From positions 20,906-84,905 of the forward strand of contig DLRW01000036.1 of NCBI GenBank assembly GCA_002501205.1: a stretch of 64,000 nucleotides of DNA, in the 5' to 3' direction. The position numbers were made by a program, and so were the translations under genes. The notes beneath the pieces were generated by a model. That model saw only the letters and a program-made list of their open reading frames with translations, did not search any database and was not told where the DNA came from. Numbering within the stretch: position 1 is the first letter of the stretch; each line of letters begins with the position of its first letter. Source of the stretch: Flavobacteriales bacterium UBA7878 (GTDB taxonomy: Bacteria; Bacteroidota; Bacteroidia; Flavobacteriales; Schleiferiaceae). Positions 28,967-38,355 of the stretch are shown piece after piece.

Positions 28967-29060
28967 AACATGTTTTGGTGTTTCTGCAATTTTTTTTGAA
29001 ATGAAATACTAATCGTTTTCTCCTTGCCGTTATAGATAGGTCTATTTTCAAACACGGTAC

Positions 29061-29207
29061 ATGGATAAAACAACTACTTTACGAAATGATCATCAAGTGA
29101 ACGCACGGCCAGACCGGCAAACCATTAAAAACATCCTCAATTTTTCTAAGGCCTATCGCTATGAAAAATTGGAAAATGGTCTGGATTTCGAGATGATCCA
29201 AAATTAA
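29061..29207 (+). CDS. Short protein downstream of the ECF sigma factor
   Basis: A 48-codon frame from ATG 29061 to TAA 29207. The product is basic and polar, with a core reading RPDRQTIKNILNFSKAYRYE. That resembles the short R-P-x-x-x-T/V-I-x-N-I-L-N-x-S-K peptides encoded after ECF sigma genes in other Flavobacteriales. A strong terminator follows immediately, supporting a sigma-plus-peptide unit. Function unknown; regulation of the sigma factor is a guess from position. Confidence 0.7.
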   Translation: MDKTTTLRNDHQVNARPDRQTIKNILNFSKAYRYEKLENGLDFEMIQN

Positions 29208-29210
29208 TAA

Positions 29211-29237
29211 AGAGCTCCTTCGGGGGCTCTTTTTTTT
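29211..29237 (+). terminator. Intrinsic terminator of the ECF sigma unit
   Basis: An 8-bp stem (AGAGCTCC / GGGGCTCT, one G-U pair) with a TTCG tetraloop and a run of T after it, 4 bp past the short gene's stop. A textbook rho-independent terminator. Confidence 0.92.
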
Positions 29238-29250
29238 AGACCTTGCAGCC

Positions 29251-29535
29251 ATGAAAGCTTATTGGAATGGAGTGGTCGTTGCCGAAAGCGACGAAACCAT
29301 AATTGTAGAGGGAAACCACTATTTCCCAGCAGATTCGATCAAAAAAGAATTCTTCAAAGAATCCGATACCCATACCTGGTGTCCCTGGAAGGGAGAAGCC
29401 AGCTATTATCATTTAGCGGTAGATGGGAAAGAAAATCCAGATGCTGCCTGGTATTATCCTCAAACCAAACCCCTGGCCAATCATATTAAATCTTATGTGG
29501 CTTTTTGGAAGGGTGTAGAAGTAAAAGAGGATTAA
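29251..29535 (+). CDS. DUF427 domain protein
   Basis: A 94-residue single-domain protein of the DUF427 family. Conserved parts are AYWNGVVVAESDETIIVEG at the N-terminus and the central TWCPWKGEASYYHL with a conserved Cys-Pro-Trp-Lys, then the AAWYYPQT segment. Family function is not known, although members are widespread in bacteria. The last 4 bp overlap the rodA stop on the other strand. Confidence 0.87.
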   Translation: MKAYWNGVVVAESDETIIVEGNHYFPADSIKKEFFKESDTHTWCPWKGEASYYHLAVDGKENPDAAWYYPQTKPLANHIKSYVAFWKGVEVKED

Positions 29536-30791
29536 AGGGTTTGCCAGCGGTAGGAGTCCAGCTTAATCAGAATAAAAAGTAAAAAGGTAAAGCCCCAGAG
29601 AGAGGATCCTCCATAACTGAAGAAGGGCAGGGGAATGCCAATAACCGGTGCCAGTCCTATGGTCATGGCGATATTAATGCTGAAGTGGAAAAAGAGTATA
29701 CTAACCACGGCATAAGCATAGGCCCGGGCAAAGCTTGATTTTTGCCTTTCGGCCAGATGAACCAAGCGAAAGAATAAGAGGCTAAAGAGTACTATTAAAA
29801 GAGCACTGCCTAAGAAGCCCCATTCTTCACCTACGGTACAAAAGATAAAGTCGGTACTCTGCTCGGGTACAAAATCGAATTTGGTTTGCGTTCCCTGTAA
29901 ATAGCCTTTACCACTCCACCCACCAGAACCAATGGCAATCATGGATTGGGTGGTATTATAGCCAATACCTTTAGGATCATGCGCCTTACCCAAAAGGATA
30001 TTAATCCGGTTGCGGTGCCGATCTTCGAGTATATTATTGAAGGCATAATCCACACTATTCACTAAAACCAAAGCCACCGCTAAAATGGCGGTAACCCTGA
30101 GCCAAAAGCCTCGCACTTTGCGCCCGAGGAATATGATGATAAGGGCAACTGCCGCCAGGATAATTTGCAGGTAAAGAATCGGGATCAGTAAGCTCAGTAG
30201 GAAAAGTACCGCAATGCTAATTCCCGCAATAATATAGGAGCTGGAAAGCCCTTCGCGGTAAAGCACCAGAATTAAGCTAAAATAGACTAAGCCTGAGCCT
30301 GGATCCGGTTGAGGTACAATTAAGATAGCCGGTAAAAGGATAATTCCAAAAGCCACAATTTTTGTGCGCCAGGAACTGAGATTTCGCTCCGGTTTACCCA
30401 GAAAAGCCGCTAAAGCCAGGGCTGTCGCAAATTTGGCAAATTCCGAAGGTTGTAGGCTAAATCCGCCAATTACAAACCAGGAACGGGCACCAGCAATCTC
30501 TTTTCCAAAGAATAGTACCGCTAATAGCGATAGCATACTGAGCCCATAAATGGGGTAGGCCAGGGTTTGAAAGACGCTGCCATCCAGGATAAAAAGGAAA
30601 ATGATGATCAACACTGAGGTGCCAATCCACAACAATTGTTTCCCATAGCGTTGGGTAAAATCGAGGATATTGGAATGCGCCTCATCGTAAACCGCAGCAT
30701 AGATATTTAGCCAGCCCAAAATAGCCAGGCTGAAATATAGCAGCACAGTTAGCCAGTCAATCTTCTGTATCCCTAAATTACCTTGCCGCAT
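29532..30791 (-). CDS. rodA: Rod-shape-determining glycosyltransferase RodA
   Basis: A 419-residue SEDS peptidoglycan polymerase that works with PBP2 in the elongation complex. About ten membrane helices are visible. Family segments include the GARSWFVIGGFSLQPSEFAK loop with the conserved Glu-Phe, VPQPDPGSGLVYF and the C-terminal GIPLPFFSYGGSSLW. The frame also opens at 30830, but ATG 30791 gives a 14-bp overlap with mrdA and a family-like N-terminus. It is last in the purH-mreBCD-mrdA-rodA series. Confidence 0.94.
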   Translation of the reverse strand: MRQGNLGIQKIDWLTVLLYFSLAILGWLNIYAAVYDEAHSNILDFTQRYGKQLLWIGTSVLIIIFLFILDGSVFQTLAYPIYGLSMLSLLAVLFFGKEIAGARSWFVIGGFSLQPSEFAKFATALALAAFLGKPERNLSSWRTKIVAFGIILLPAILIVPQPDPGSGLVYFSLILVLYREGLSSSYIIAGISIAVLFLLSLLIPILYLQIILAAVALIIIFLGRKVRGFWLRVTAILAVALVLVNSVDYAFNNILEDRHRNRINILLGKAHDPKGIGYNTTQSMIAIGSGGWSGKGYLQGTQTKFDFVPEQSTDFIFCTVGEEWGFLGSALLIVLFSLLFFRLVHLAERQKSSFARAYAYAVVSILFFHFSINIAMTIGLAPVIGIPLPFFSYGGSSLWGFTFLLFILIKLDSYRWQTL

Positions 30792-32643
30792 TCGCTGTAG
30801 AATCGCTGACCTCCAGGCCGTATTTTTCAATCAGTTGTTTAGCGTATTCCTCGCTTAAATCTCCCGCCAACATACGTTTTTCCATTTCAGGCCGACTGAT
30901 TTCGCCGATCAGGTATTTTTCGATTATTAAGCTCGCAATAGGAGCGGCCCAGCGACTACCCCAGTAGCCGTTTTCAACAATAATGGAAATGGCAATTTTA
31001 GGATCATCTTTGGGTGCAAAGGCTACAAATATGGAATGGTCCTGTCCATGTGGATTCTCAGCTGTCCCCGTTTTACCACACATCTCAATACTTTCCAAAC
31101 GCGCACCTCGTGCGGTACCACTTTCGAATACATCGAACATTCCGTCGATAACCACAGGAAAATGAATACTGTCGATGGTGGTCTGCTTTTTCTCCGTAAA
31201 CTGCTTGTTATCAATTGGCTCACCTCCAACGCCTTTAATGATATGGGGAGTGTAATAATAGCCTCGGTTCGCAATGGCGGCAGTCATATTAGCCATTTGA
31301 ATAGGCGTGAGCAGCATTTCACCCTGACCAATTGCCAAGGAGATGGTGCTCACCGCTTTCCAACCGGTGTAGCCAAAGGCCCGATCGTAATAATCTGCAT
31401 CCGGAACCAGGCCCTTTCTTCCGGTCGGTAAATCATTATTCAAGAACTGACCAATATTGAAGCTCTTTACATGATTGCTCCATACATTCATGCCTTCTTG
31501 CGCGGTGGGGTATTTTTCAATAATGTTTTTAAAGACCTGACAGAAGTAGTTATTGCAACTCTTGGAAATCCCTGTGCGCAGGGCGATAGGATAATTGGTT
31601 CCGCAGTGACAAGCCACGTGTAAGCGACCGTAGTGAAAGCCATGATGGCAGGTATAGCTGGTGCTTGGGCTTAAGGTGCCCTCTTGCAAACCAATCAAAG
31701 CATTTATCACCTTAAAGGGGGATCCTGGAGGGTATTCGGCTAAAAGTCCTCGATCAAAAAGAGGGAGACTAATGCTATCGCGATAGAGTCGGTTATAATT
31801 TGCCGAACGTTGGCGACCTACCATTAAATCCGGCTTATAGGAAGGGCTGGTAACCAGGGCTAGAATTTCTCCGCTGGAAGGTTCAATGGCCACAATGGAT
31901 CCGCGTTTCCCTTGCATCAGTTTCTCGCCGTATGCTTGTATTACTATATCGATAGTACTCTGTACATCCAAACCAGGTTCGGGTAGGGTATCATAATCAC
32001 CATTCTGATAAGGCCCCATTACCCGATTGTGCACATCTTTAAGGCGGTAGTTTACCCCTATTTTACCCTTGAGAACGTCTTCATAGCTTTTCTCAATTCC
32101 GGTTTTACCGATAAGGTCACCCAATTGATACTCTGGGTGATCCAGAATGTAGCGTTCATTCGCTTCACCGATGAATCCCAAAACATTGGCTCCGGCTTGA
32201 GTCATATAATCCCGTAGAATCCGCTTTTGGGGATAAAAACCTGGAAATAAGTGTAATTGCTCCTGGATTAGAGCGAAATCCTCCTTGCTGATCTGCTTAA
32301 CGAAGATGGAAGGCTTTAAATAGGAATAGCGCTTGGCTGCCAGCATTCGTTTGCGGTATTCGCTTTTGCTTAATCCTACCAGCTTACAAAATGCCAGAGT
32401 GTCCTTTACTTGAACCTGAGCAGGAACGACCATCAAATCATAAGCACTCTGATTACCTACCAAAAGCTTTTGATTGCGATCGTAAATAAGGCCTCGCCCG
32501 GGATACACCTTTTCAATACGAACTACATTATTGAGGGCCGATAACTTATACTCTTCCTGTAAAACCTGGATATAGAAGAGCCTTCCGGCAAAGACCAGGG
32601 CTATGGCAATAAAGAAAAAGTAAAAAAGGTATTTGCGCTGCAT
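30778..32643 (-). CDS. mrdA: Penicillin-binding protein 2 (transpeptidase)
   Basis: A 621-residue class B PBP forming peptide cross-links during rod elongation. It has one N-terminal membrane helix (about residues 5-25), a dimerisation domain, then the transpeptidase domain with S-x-x-K as SPFK (in YPPGSPFKV), S-x-N as SCN (in GISKSCNNYF) and KTG in MCGKTGTAENP. Several Cys occur in the insert near TCHHGFHYGRLHVACHC, possibly a metal site as seen in some PBP2 proteins. The start abuts the mreD stop. Confidence 0.94.
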   Translation of the reverse strand: MQRKYLFYFFFIAIALVFAGRLFYIQVLQEEYKLSALNNVVRIEKVYPGRGLIYDRNQKLLVGNQSAYDLMVVPAQVQVKDTLAFCKLVGLSKSEYRKRMLAAKRYSYLKPSIFVKQISKEDFALIQEQLHLFPGFYPQKRILRDYMTQAGANVLGFIGEANERYILDHPEYQLGDLIGKTGIEKSYEDVLKGKIGVNYRLKDVHNRVMGPYQNGDYDTLPEPGLDVQSTIDIVIQAYGEKLMQGKRGSIVAIEPSSGEILALVTSPSYKPDLMVGRQRSANYNRLYRDSISLPLFDRGLLAEYPPGSPFKVINALIGLQEGTLSPSTSYTCHHGFHYGRLHVACHCGTNYPIALRTGISKSCNNYFCQVFKNIIEKYPTAQEGMNVWSNHVKSFNIGQFLNNDLPTGRKGLVPDADYYDRAFGYTGWKAVSTISLAIGQGEMLLTPIQMANMTAAIANRGYYYTPHIIKGVGGEPIDNKQFTEKKQTTIDSIHFPVVIDGMFDVFESGTARGARLESIEMCGKTGTAENPHGQDHSIFVAFAPKDDPKIAISIIVENGYWGSRWAAPIASLIIEKYLIGEISRPEMEKRMLAGDLSEEYAKQLIEKYGLEVSDSTANAAR

Positions 32644-33141
32644 TTAGCGACGGGCATTCCAAAGTTGATACAGGAGTACAAAAATAAAAGAGAAAAGACT
32701 GCTGTACAGACTTCTTTGCAACAAGATACCGAATTGATTCCACTGAAAACTCTCCAAGCCAAATAAAACGAAATGATGCAGGAAGAAACCTACAAAGAGC
32801 AGACCTAATCTGCGCTCCAGACTCATGGTTTTAAAGTGAGGTACATCGGGATTATCTTCTCTACCGGTTCCAAAGACACGAGTGAGCATGGGCATAATGA
32901 AGGCTAAAAAGACAGTCGCCGCAGCGTGCACCCCGGCACTTTCTTCCAGAATATCTATAGAGGCTCCCAAGGCAAAGGCAATCACCAATTGCCAAAAACG
33001 TGGATAGAAAATTAAAATGCTAAATACCGGGTAGATGTATAAATAAGGATTGAGATAATGATTAAAGAGGTATTCATTGAGAAAGAATACCTGAATTGCT
33101 ATCATTAAAAGCAAAATCCCTATGTCGCGGAGCATCTTCAT
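32644..33141 (-). CDS. mreD: Rod-shape-determining protein MreD
   Basis: A 165-residue membrane protein with about five helices, in the normal position between mreC and mrdA. Sequence identity within MreD proteins is low, so the call rests mainly on gene order, length and helix pattern. It overlaps mreC by ATGA and abuts mrdA. Confidence 0.85.
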   Translation of the reverse strand: MKMLRDIGILLLMIAIQVFFLNEYLFNHYLNPYLYIYPVFSILIFYPRFWQLVIAFALGASIDILEESAGVHAAATVFLAFIMPMLTRVFGTGREDNPDVPHFKTMSLERRLGLLFVGFFLHHFVLFGLESFQWNQFGILLQRSLYSSLFSFIFVLLYQLWNARR

Positions 33142-33965
33142 TGGATAGCAGGATTTTGAAGGGTGTCCAGTTCTGCACCAAATAAATCTTTAACAACATA
33201 GACTTCGGCGATATTAGCAAAGTCGGTGCTTAAGGCTACTTCCAGACTGAAAAAATTTTGATCGGCCTGCAAAGTTTTAGATTCTACAACCCCAATGGAA
33301 ATTCCAGGAGGGAAATATCGAGAGCGACCGTCGGTAATTAAAGTGTCACCGGCTTTCACATTCGAATAACGAGGAATATCAGTTACCTGACTAATTAAAT
33401 AATCTTCACCGGGCCACTTTAATGGGCCGAAATAGCCTTCGCTTTTAAGGGCCGCGCTAATGGACAAGCTATTATTGATTAAGGGAATGACCCGAGCGAA
33501 ATTGCTACTTACCGAGGATACCATACCTACGACACCCAGAGGACCTATAACTCCCATATGTGGTTTAACGCCACTGCGAGAGCCTTTATCGATAATCAAA
33601 TAATTACTGGCTTTTAAATGGCTGCTGTGAATCACCTTAGCTGGAAGGTAGGTATAGCGCTGATTAAGAACACTGTCATTAATCGTATCAGCGCCATAAT
33701 TCTGGATGAGCAAGGATTCATTTAACTGCTCCCTCAATCGGCGATTCTCTTCTGCCAGTTGGGCATTTTCAATGCGCAGGTTGAGGTAAGACTGAAAGTC
33801 GTCCTGAAAATTGCTTATCCGGCCATTAATCTCCGTTGTAACACTATTGAATTGCGCACGGGGATAGCTTTTTGCAGAAACCACCCAGTACACTGCAATA
33901 GCCTCTAAAAGAATAAAGAGTAAAAGAATTCGGCTCCTATGCAGCAGTATAAGGAAGTACCGCAT
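33138..33965 (-). CDS. mreC: Rod-shape-determining protein MreC
   Basis: A 275-residue bitopic protein: a short cytoplasmic start, a membrane helix (about residues 9-28), a coiled coil with ENAQLAEENRRLREQL (about 60-80), then the periplasmic beta-barrel domains including SNYLIIDKGSRSGVKPHMGV. It links MreB to PBP2 outside the membrane. It begins 7 bp after mreB and overlaps mreD. Confidence 0.93.
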   Translation of the reverse strand: MRYFLILLHRSRILLLFILLEAIAVYWVVSAKSYPRAQFNSVTTEINGRISNFQDDFQSYLNLRIENAQLAEENRRLREQLNESLLIQNYGADTINDSVLNQRYTYLPAKVIHSSHLKASNYLIIDKGSRSGVKPHMGVIGPLGVVGMVSSVSSNFARVIPLINNSLSISAALKSEGYFGPLKWPGEDYLISQVTDIPRYSNVKAGDTLITDGRSRYFPPGISIGVVESKTLQADQNFFSLEVALSTDFANIAEVYVVKDLFGAELDTLQNPAIQ

Positions 33966-33972
33966 AAGGCTT

Positions 33973-34998
33973 TTAGCTCATCAAGAAATTGTACTTCCCG
34001 ATATTCTTAAGGGCGATACCCGTACCGCGAACTACTGCACGCAAAGGATCTTCCGCTACGTATACCGGTAAATCCGTTTTCATACTAATTCGTTTATCTA
34101 AGCCGCGAAGCATCGAACCTCCGCCGGCCATGTAAATACCGCTATTGTAGATATCAGCTGCCAATTCTGGAGGTGTCAAGGAGAGAGCTTCCATTATCGC
34201 GTCTTCAATGCGGATGATCGACTTATCCAAAGCTTTGGCAATTTCTTTATAGGTAATGATCAATTGCTTGGGCTTACCGGTAAGCAGGTCTCTACCTTGT
34301 ACGGGCATATCTTCGGGTGGGTTTTCCAACTCATCCAAAGCCGAACCAATCTTAATCTTGATTTCCTCCGAACTACGCTCTCCAATAAAGAGATTGTGCT
34401 GAGTACGCATATAGTAGGCGATGTCGTTCGTGAAAACGTCCCCGGCTACTTTAATACTCTTATCGGCAACAATTCCTCCTAAGGCCAAAACGGCAATCTC
34501 AGTGGTACCACCACCGATATCGATAATCATGTTTCCTTTAGGCTCCTGCACATCTACACCGGTACCTATCGCTGCGGCCATAGGTTCGTGAATCAAATAC
34601 ACTTCGCGGGCTCCGGCTTTTTGAGCAGAGTCTTTTACCGCTCGTTTTTCTACTTCTGTAATCCCTGAAGGAATACAGATAACCATACGCAGGGCAGGGG
34701 GAATCATTCGCTTTTGTAGGGCCGGAATGCTTTTAATCATCTCCCGGATCATAGACTCAGAAGCTTCAAAGTCCGCAATTACTCCGTCTTTTAGGGGGCG
34801 TATAGTTTTAATATCCTCGTGGGTCTTGCCGTGCATTTGCCGTGCAGTTTGACCAACGGCGATGATTTTATTGGTGATGCGATCTTTTGCTACGATCGAA
34901 GGAGCGTCTACCACCACCTTATCGTTATGGATGATCAGGGTATTGGCAGTGCCCAGATCTATCGCAATGTCTTCGCGTAAAAAATCAAAAAGTCCCAA
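33973..34998 (-). CDS. mreB: Cell-shape actin MreB
   Basis: A 341-residue bacterial actin that guides the elongation complex. Actin-fold motifs are clear: phosphate 1 loop AIDLGTANTL, phosphate 2 loop MIIDIGGGTTEIAV, the NDIAYYMR segment and the adenosine loop SGIYMAGGGSMLRGLD. It lies 5 bp after purH, so the purine gene is probably co-transcribed with the shape genes. Confidence 0.97.
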   Translation of the reverse strand: MGLFDFLREDIAIDLGTANTLIIHNDKVVVDAPSIVAKDRITNKIIAVGQTARQMHGKTHEDIKTIRPLKDGVIADFEASESMIREMIKSIPALQKRMIPPALRMVICIPSGITEVEKRAVKDSAQKAGAREVYLIHEPMAAAIGTGVDVQEPKGNMIIDIGGGTTEIAVLALGGIVADKSIKVAGDVFTNDIAYYMRTQHNLFIGERSSEEIKIKIGSALDELENPPEDMPVQGRDLLTGKPKQLIITYKEIAKALDKSIIRIEDAIMEALSLTPPELAADIYNSGIYMAGGGSMLRGLDKRISMKTDLPVYVAEDPLRAVVRGTGIALKNIGKYNFLMS

Positions 34999-35003
34999 TT
35001 CTC

Positions 35004-36512
35004 TTAGTGTTTAAAGTGGCGTATGCCGGTAAATACCATTTTCATTTGCTCTTGATCGCAGTAGTCGATCGAAAGCTGATCTTTAATTGATCCGCCAGGT
35101 TGAATTACCGATTTGATTCCTTCCTCATTGGCAATTTCAACACAATCAGGGAAAGGGAAGAAGGCATCAGATGCCATAACCGCTCCCTCTAATTCGAAGT
35201 GAAAAGCCTTGGCCTTAGTGATAGCTTGTTTTAAAGCATCCACTCTCGATGTTTGGCCGGTACCCCCCGCGATCAATTGTTTGTTCTTGGCTAAGATAAT
35301 GGTATTTGACTTGGTATGCTTGCAAATTTTTGAGGCAAAAAGTAGATCTTCAATCTCATTTTCTGAAGGGCTTACTTTGGTCACCACCTTCAAGTCTTCC
35401 TGGCTGTCGGTATGCTGATCTTTCTCTTGCGCTAGAATTCCGTTTAAGAGAGTTCTATACTGCATTTTAGGTGCATCAAAGTCTTTAAGAATTAAGATGA
35501 TGCGGTTTTTCTTTTGCTGCAAGATTTCTAATGCTTCAGCACTGTAGGAAGGAGCAATAACAATCTCGAAGAAGATTTTATGCATGTCTTCCGCGGTGGC
35601 TTTGTCAATTTCACGGTTAGAAATCAAAACGCCACCAAAGGCAGATACCGGATCACCCGCAAGGGCATCGGTCCAGCTGTCTAATACGCTTTCGCGTGAA
35701 GCTATACCACAGGCATTATTGTGTTTTAATACGGCAACGGTAGTTTCATCAAATTCGCGAATCAGATTTACCGCTGCATCAGCATCCAGAAGGTTATTGT
35801 AGGAAAGGGCTTTTCCGTGTAATTGCTCGAAAACCTCTTCCATATTGCCATAGAAGCTTCCTTTTTGATGGGGGTTTTCACCATAGCGCAAAGGATGTTC
35901 CTGGCCTAAAATCAAGTTTTGATAATTGCCGCTTAGGTAGGCTTGGATGTGGGTATCATAGGCTGAAGAAATGCGGAAAGCTGCCGCTGCAAACTGCTTG
36001 CGAACTTCTTCATTAAGACTATCAGAGGTTAGAACTTCAAGCGCCTGAGCATAATATTCACGTGATGGAATAATCCAGGTATCATTATAGTTCTTGGCCG
36101 CGGCGCGAATCAGAGAGATTCCACCGATGTCAATTTTCTCGATAATATCTTGATGCGAAGCTCCTGAAGCTAAAGTTTCTTCAAAAGGATAAAGATCCAC
36201 CACCACTACATCGATGGAAGGAATCTCAAATTCATTCATTTCAGCGATATCGCTATCCAAATTGCGACGTCCTAAAATGCCTCCAAATACCTTGGGATGC
36301 AAGGTTTTTACCCTTCCCCCTAAGATACTGGGGTAACTGGTTAAGTCCTCTACGGCTTCTACTTTATGTCCCAGATCCTCCAGGAATTTGCGGGTTCCCC
36401 CGGTTGATAAGAGCGTGTAACCTTTATCCACTAAGGCTTGCGCGAGGCTGTCTAAGCCATCTTTATAAAATACGGAGATCAAGGCGGTAGGTGCACCGGT
36501 AATTGAAGGCAT
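35004..36512 (-). CDS. purH: Bifunctional AICAR transformylase / IMP cyclohydrolase
   Basis: A 502-residue enzyme catalysing the last two steps of IMP synthesis. The N-terminal cyclohydrolase (MGS-like) domain contains LLSTGGTRKFLED and GRVKTLHPKVFGGIL. The C-terminal transformylase has LRYGENPHQKGSFYG, AVLKHNNACGIA and the SDAFFPFPDCVEIA segment. It uses 10-formyl-THF, which Fhs at 20648-22306 can supply. It is first in the unit leading into mreB. Confidence 0.96.
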   Translation of the reverse strand: MPSITGAPTALISVFYKDGLDSLAQALVDKGYTLLSTGGTRKFLEDLGHKVEAVEDLTSYPSILGGRVKTLHPKVFGGILGRRNLDSDIAEMNEFEIPSIDVVVVDLYPFEETLASGASHQDIIEKIDIGGISLIRAAAKNYNDTWIIPSREYYAQALEVLTSDSLNEEVRKQFAAAAFRISSAYDTHIQAYLSGNYQNLILGQEHPLRYGENPHQKGSFYGNMEEVFEQLHGKALSYNNLLDADAAVNLIREFDETTVAVLKHNNACGIASRESVLDSWTDALAGDPVSAFGGVLISNREIDKATAEDMHKIFFEIVIAPSYSAEALEILQQKKNRIILILKDFDAPKMQYRTLLNGILAQEKDQHTDSQEDLKVVTKVSPSENEIEDLLFASKICKHTKSNTIILAKNKQLIAGGTGQTSRVDALKQAITKAKAFHFELEGAVMASDAFFPFPDCVEIANEEGIKSVIQPGGSIKDQLSIDYCDQEQMKMVFTGIRHFKH

Positions 36513-36532
36513 GCTGAAAATTTTTTAAAGGG

Positions 36533-36540
36533 CAAAATTA
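36533..36540 (-). promoter_or_regulatory. Candidate -7 element for the purH-mre operon
   Basis: Minus-strand reading TAATTTTG matches TAnnTTTG and lies about 20 nt before the purH ATG. A matching -33 TTG was not found, so support is limited. Confidence 0.3.
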
Positions 36541-36607
36541 GTGCTTTTTAAAAGCATGGAAAGGCCTTGGACAAAATTCATTTACCTTTGAATGGCAATT
36601 CAAGATC

Positions 36608-37864
36608 ATGGTCTTCCTCCGCATACTTCAAGAGAGTTTACGCTTTGCTTTGCATGCCTTGCGAGTAAATCGTTTGCGCACATTTCTATCCTTGATTGGA
36701 GTGACAATTGGTATCCTGACCATTGTTGCTGTTTTTACCATTGTAGATTCTTTGGAACGGAATATCCGCGAAAGCGTGGAGAGCTTGGGTAGTAATGTAG
36801 TTTATGTACAGAAATGGCCTTGGGGCGGAGGATCTGGTGAATACAAATGGTGGAAGTATTTCCAGCGCCCGGAGCCCGATTTTTACGAAATGGAGAAACT
36901 GGAAGAGCGCCTTTCCACCGTTGAATACATCGCTTATGCCTTTGGGGTAAATCAAACCCTTAAGTATGGTTTGAATTCAGTGGAAAGGGTAAACGTGATG
37001 TGTGTTTCTCACGATTACAATCAAATCTGGAAATTTGAACTGTCCGATGGGCGATATTTCTCCGATCTGGAATCCAGGAAAGGTAACCCTATTGCCATTT
37101 TAGGTCACGATGTAGCGGAAGGTCTGTATGGAAATGCCGATCCCATTGGCAGAGATTTCAGTGTGCTGGGCCGGAAACTTAGGGTGATTGGTGTTTTAGA
37201 AAAGCAAGGCCAAAGTTTGGTAGGGCAAAATATGGATGGGGCTATTTTGGTTCCCATAAAATACGTGGGAAACCTGATGAGTCTTAAAAATCAGAATGGT
37301 GGAACCATGATGGCCCAAGCCAAAGAAGGGGTGGAGATGAGCGCGATGAAAGATGAGATTACCGGAGCTATGCGAGCTATTCGACGATTAAAGCCAAAGG
37401 CAGATGATAATTTTTCCCTGAATGAAATTTCAGTGATTTCCAATGGTCTGGATTCCTTCTTTGCTGCTATTGGATTATCAGGTCTGGTAATTGGTGGATT
37501 CAGTATTCTGGTTGGAGGTTTTGGAATCGCCAATATTATGTTCGTTAGCGTTCGGGAAAGAACCAACCAAATCGGAATACAGATGAGTTTAGGTGCCAAG
37601 AGGTATTTTATCCTGAGCCAGTTTTTATTAGAGTCTGTGCTTTTATGCCTCATTGGCGGAAGCCTTGGAATTGCGATGGTTTACGGAGCACAATTGGCTT
37701 TGCCCTATATTTTGGGGGAAATGGATTTCGAAATTTATGTGAGTCTAAAGAATGTTATTCAGGGCCTTAGTATTTCGATAGTCATTGGCTTGGTATCGGG
37801 ATTTCTGCCCGCGCTCAGTGCCTCTCGTTTAGATCCGGTAGAAGCAATTCGTAGCGGACAATAA
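36608..37864 (+). CDS. MacB/FtsX-type ABC transporter permease
   Basis: A 418-residue permease. An N-terminal helix (RTFLSLIGVTIGILTIVAVF, about residues 24-43) is followed by a large periplasmic MacB-like domain (about 45-280). Three further helices carry the FtsX domain (about 290-410, including FGIANIMFVSVRERTNQIGIQMSLGAK). The family couples to a separate ATPase for export or mechanotransmission. No ATPase gene is adjacent, so the partner lies elsewhere. Substrate unknown. It is transcribed divergently from purH. Confidence 0.9.
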   Translation: MVFLRILQESLRFALHALRVNRLRTFLSLIGVTIGILTIVAVFTIVDSLERNIRESVESLGSNVVYVQKWPWGGGSGEYKWWKYFQRPEPDFYEMEKLEERLSTVEYIAYAFGVNQTLKYGLNSVERVNVMCVSHDYNQIWKFELSDGRYFSDLESRKGNPIAILGHDVAEGLYGNADPIGRDFSVLGRKLRVIGVLEKQGQSLVGQNMDGAILVPIKYVGNLMSLKNQNGGTMMAQAKEGVEMSAMKDEITGAMRAIRRLKPKADDNFSLNEISVISNGLDSFFAAIGLSGLVIGGFSILVGGFGIANIMFVSVRERTNQIGIQMSLGAKRYFILSQFLLESVLLCLIGGSLGIAMVYGAQLALPYILGEMDFEIYVSLKNVIQGLSISIVIGLVSGFLPALSASRLDPVEAIRSGQ

Positions 37865-37869
37865 GTCCA

Positions 37870-38352
37870 TTAAATCAATTGATTAATGTAGCTGCTAAGC
37901 TGCGGATATCGTTGGGCTAATAACTTGTTTACGTCGATCAGAAACTGCTCATCCTCTGCCTGAAAGCGGTTTATTTTATGGCTGTCGATATCAATTTGAG
38001 CAATTAGATTACCGTTTTGGTATAGCGGAACCACAATTTCAGATTTCACATCAATGCTGCAAGCAATATAATTGGACTGTGCATTAACATCCTCCACCAA
38101 AAAGCTATTTCCGCTTTCCGCAACCTGACCACAAATACCCTTCCCAAAGTCAATAACGGTATGATCGGTTGGAGCGCCAACATAGGGGCCTAAATGCAAT
38201 TTTCGACTAGGATGATGCATAAAGTAGAAACCTACCCAATCATAGGCTTCCATTTCTGCGTGAATGAGTTCACATACTTTCAAGAGCCCTTGACTAATAT
38301 CTTCTATCGAATCAAGCTCTTCTTTGATTTTGCTTACTAGCAATGAATGCAT
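37870..38352 (-). CDS. GAF-domain protein, free methionine-(R)-sulfoxide reductase-like
   Basis: A 160-residue single GAF domain. The active-site region GKGICGQVAESG and the catalytic segment YIACSIDVKSEIVVPL match the fRMsr family, which repairs free Met-R-sulfoxide. Two of the three conserved Cys are present (corresponding to E. coli Cys94 and Cys118). The third (Cys84 equivalent) is His. That could change how the sulfenic acid is resolved. It is co-transcribed with the DgkA-type gene 3 bp upstream. Confidence 0.82.
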   Translation of the reverse strand: MHSLLVSKIKEELDSIEDISQGLLKVCELIHAEMEAYDWVGFYFMHHPSRKLHLGPYVGAPTDHTVIDFGKGICGQVAESGNSFLVEDVNAQSNYIACSIDVKSEIVVPLYQNGNLIAQIDIDSHKINRFQAEDEQFLIDVNKLLAQRYPQLSSYINQLI

Positions 38353-38355
38353 CCC

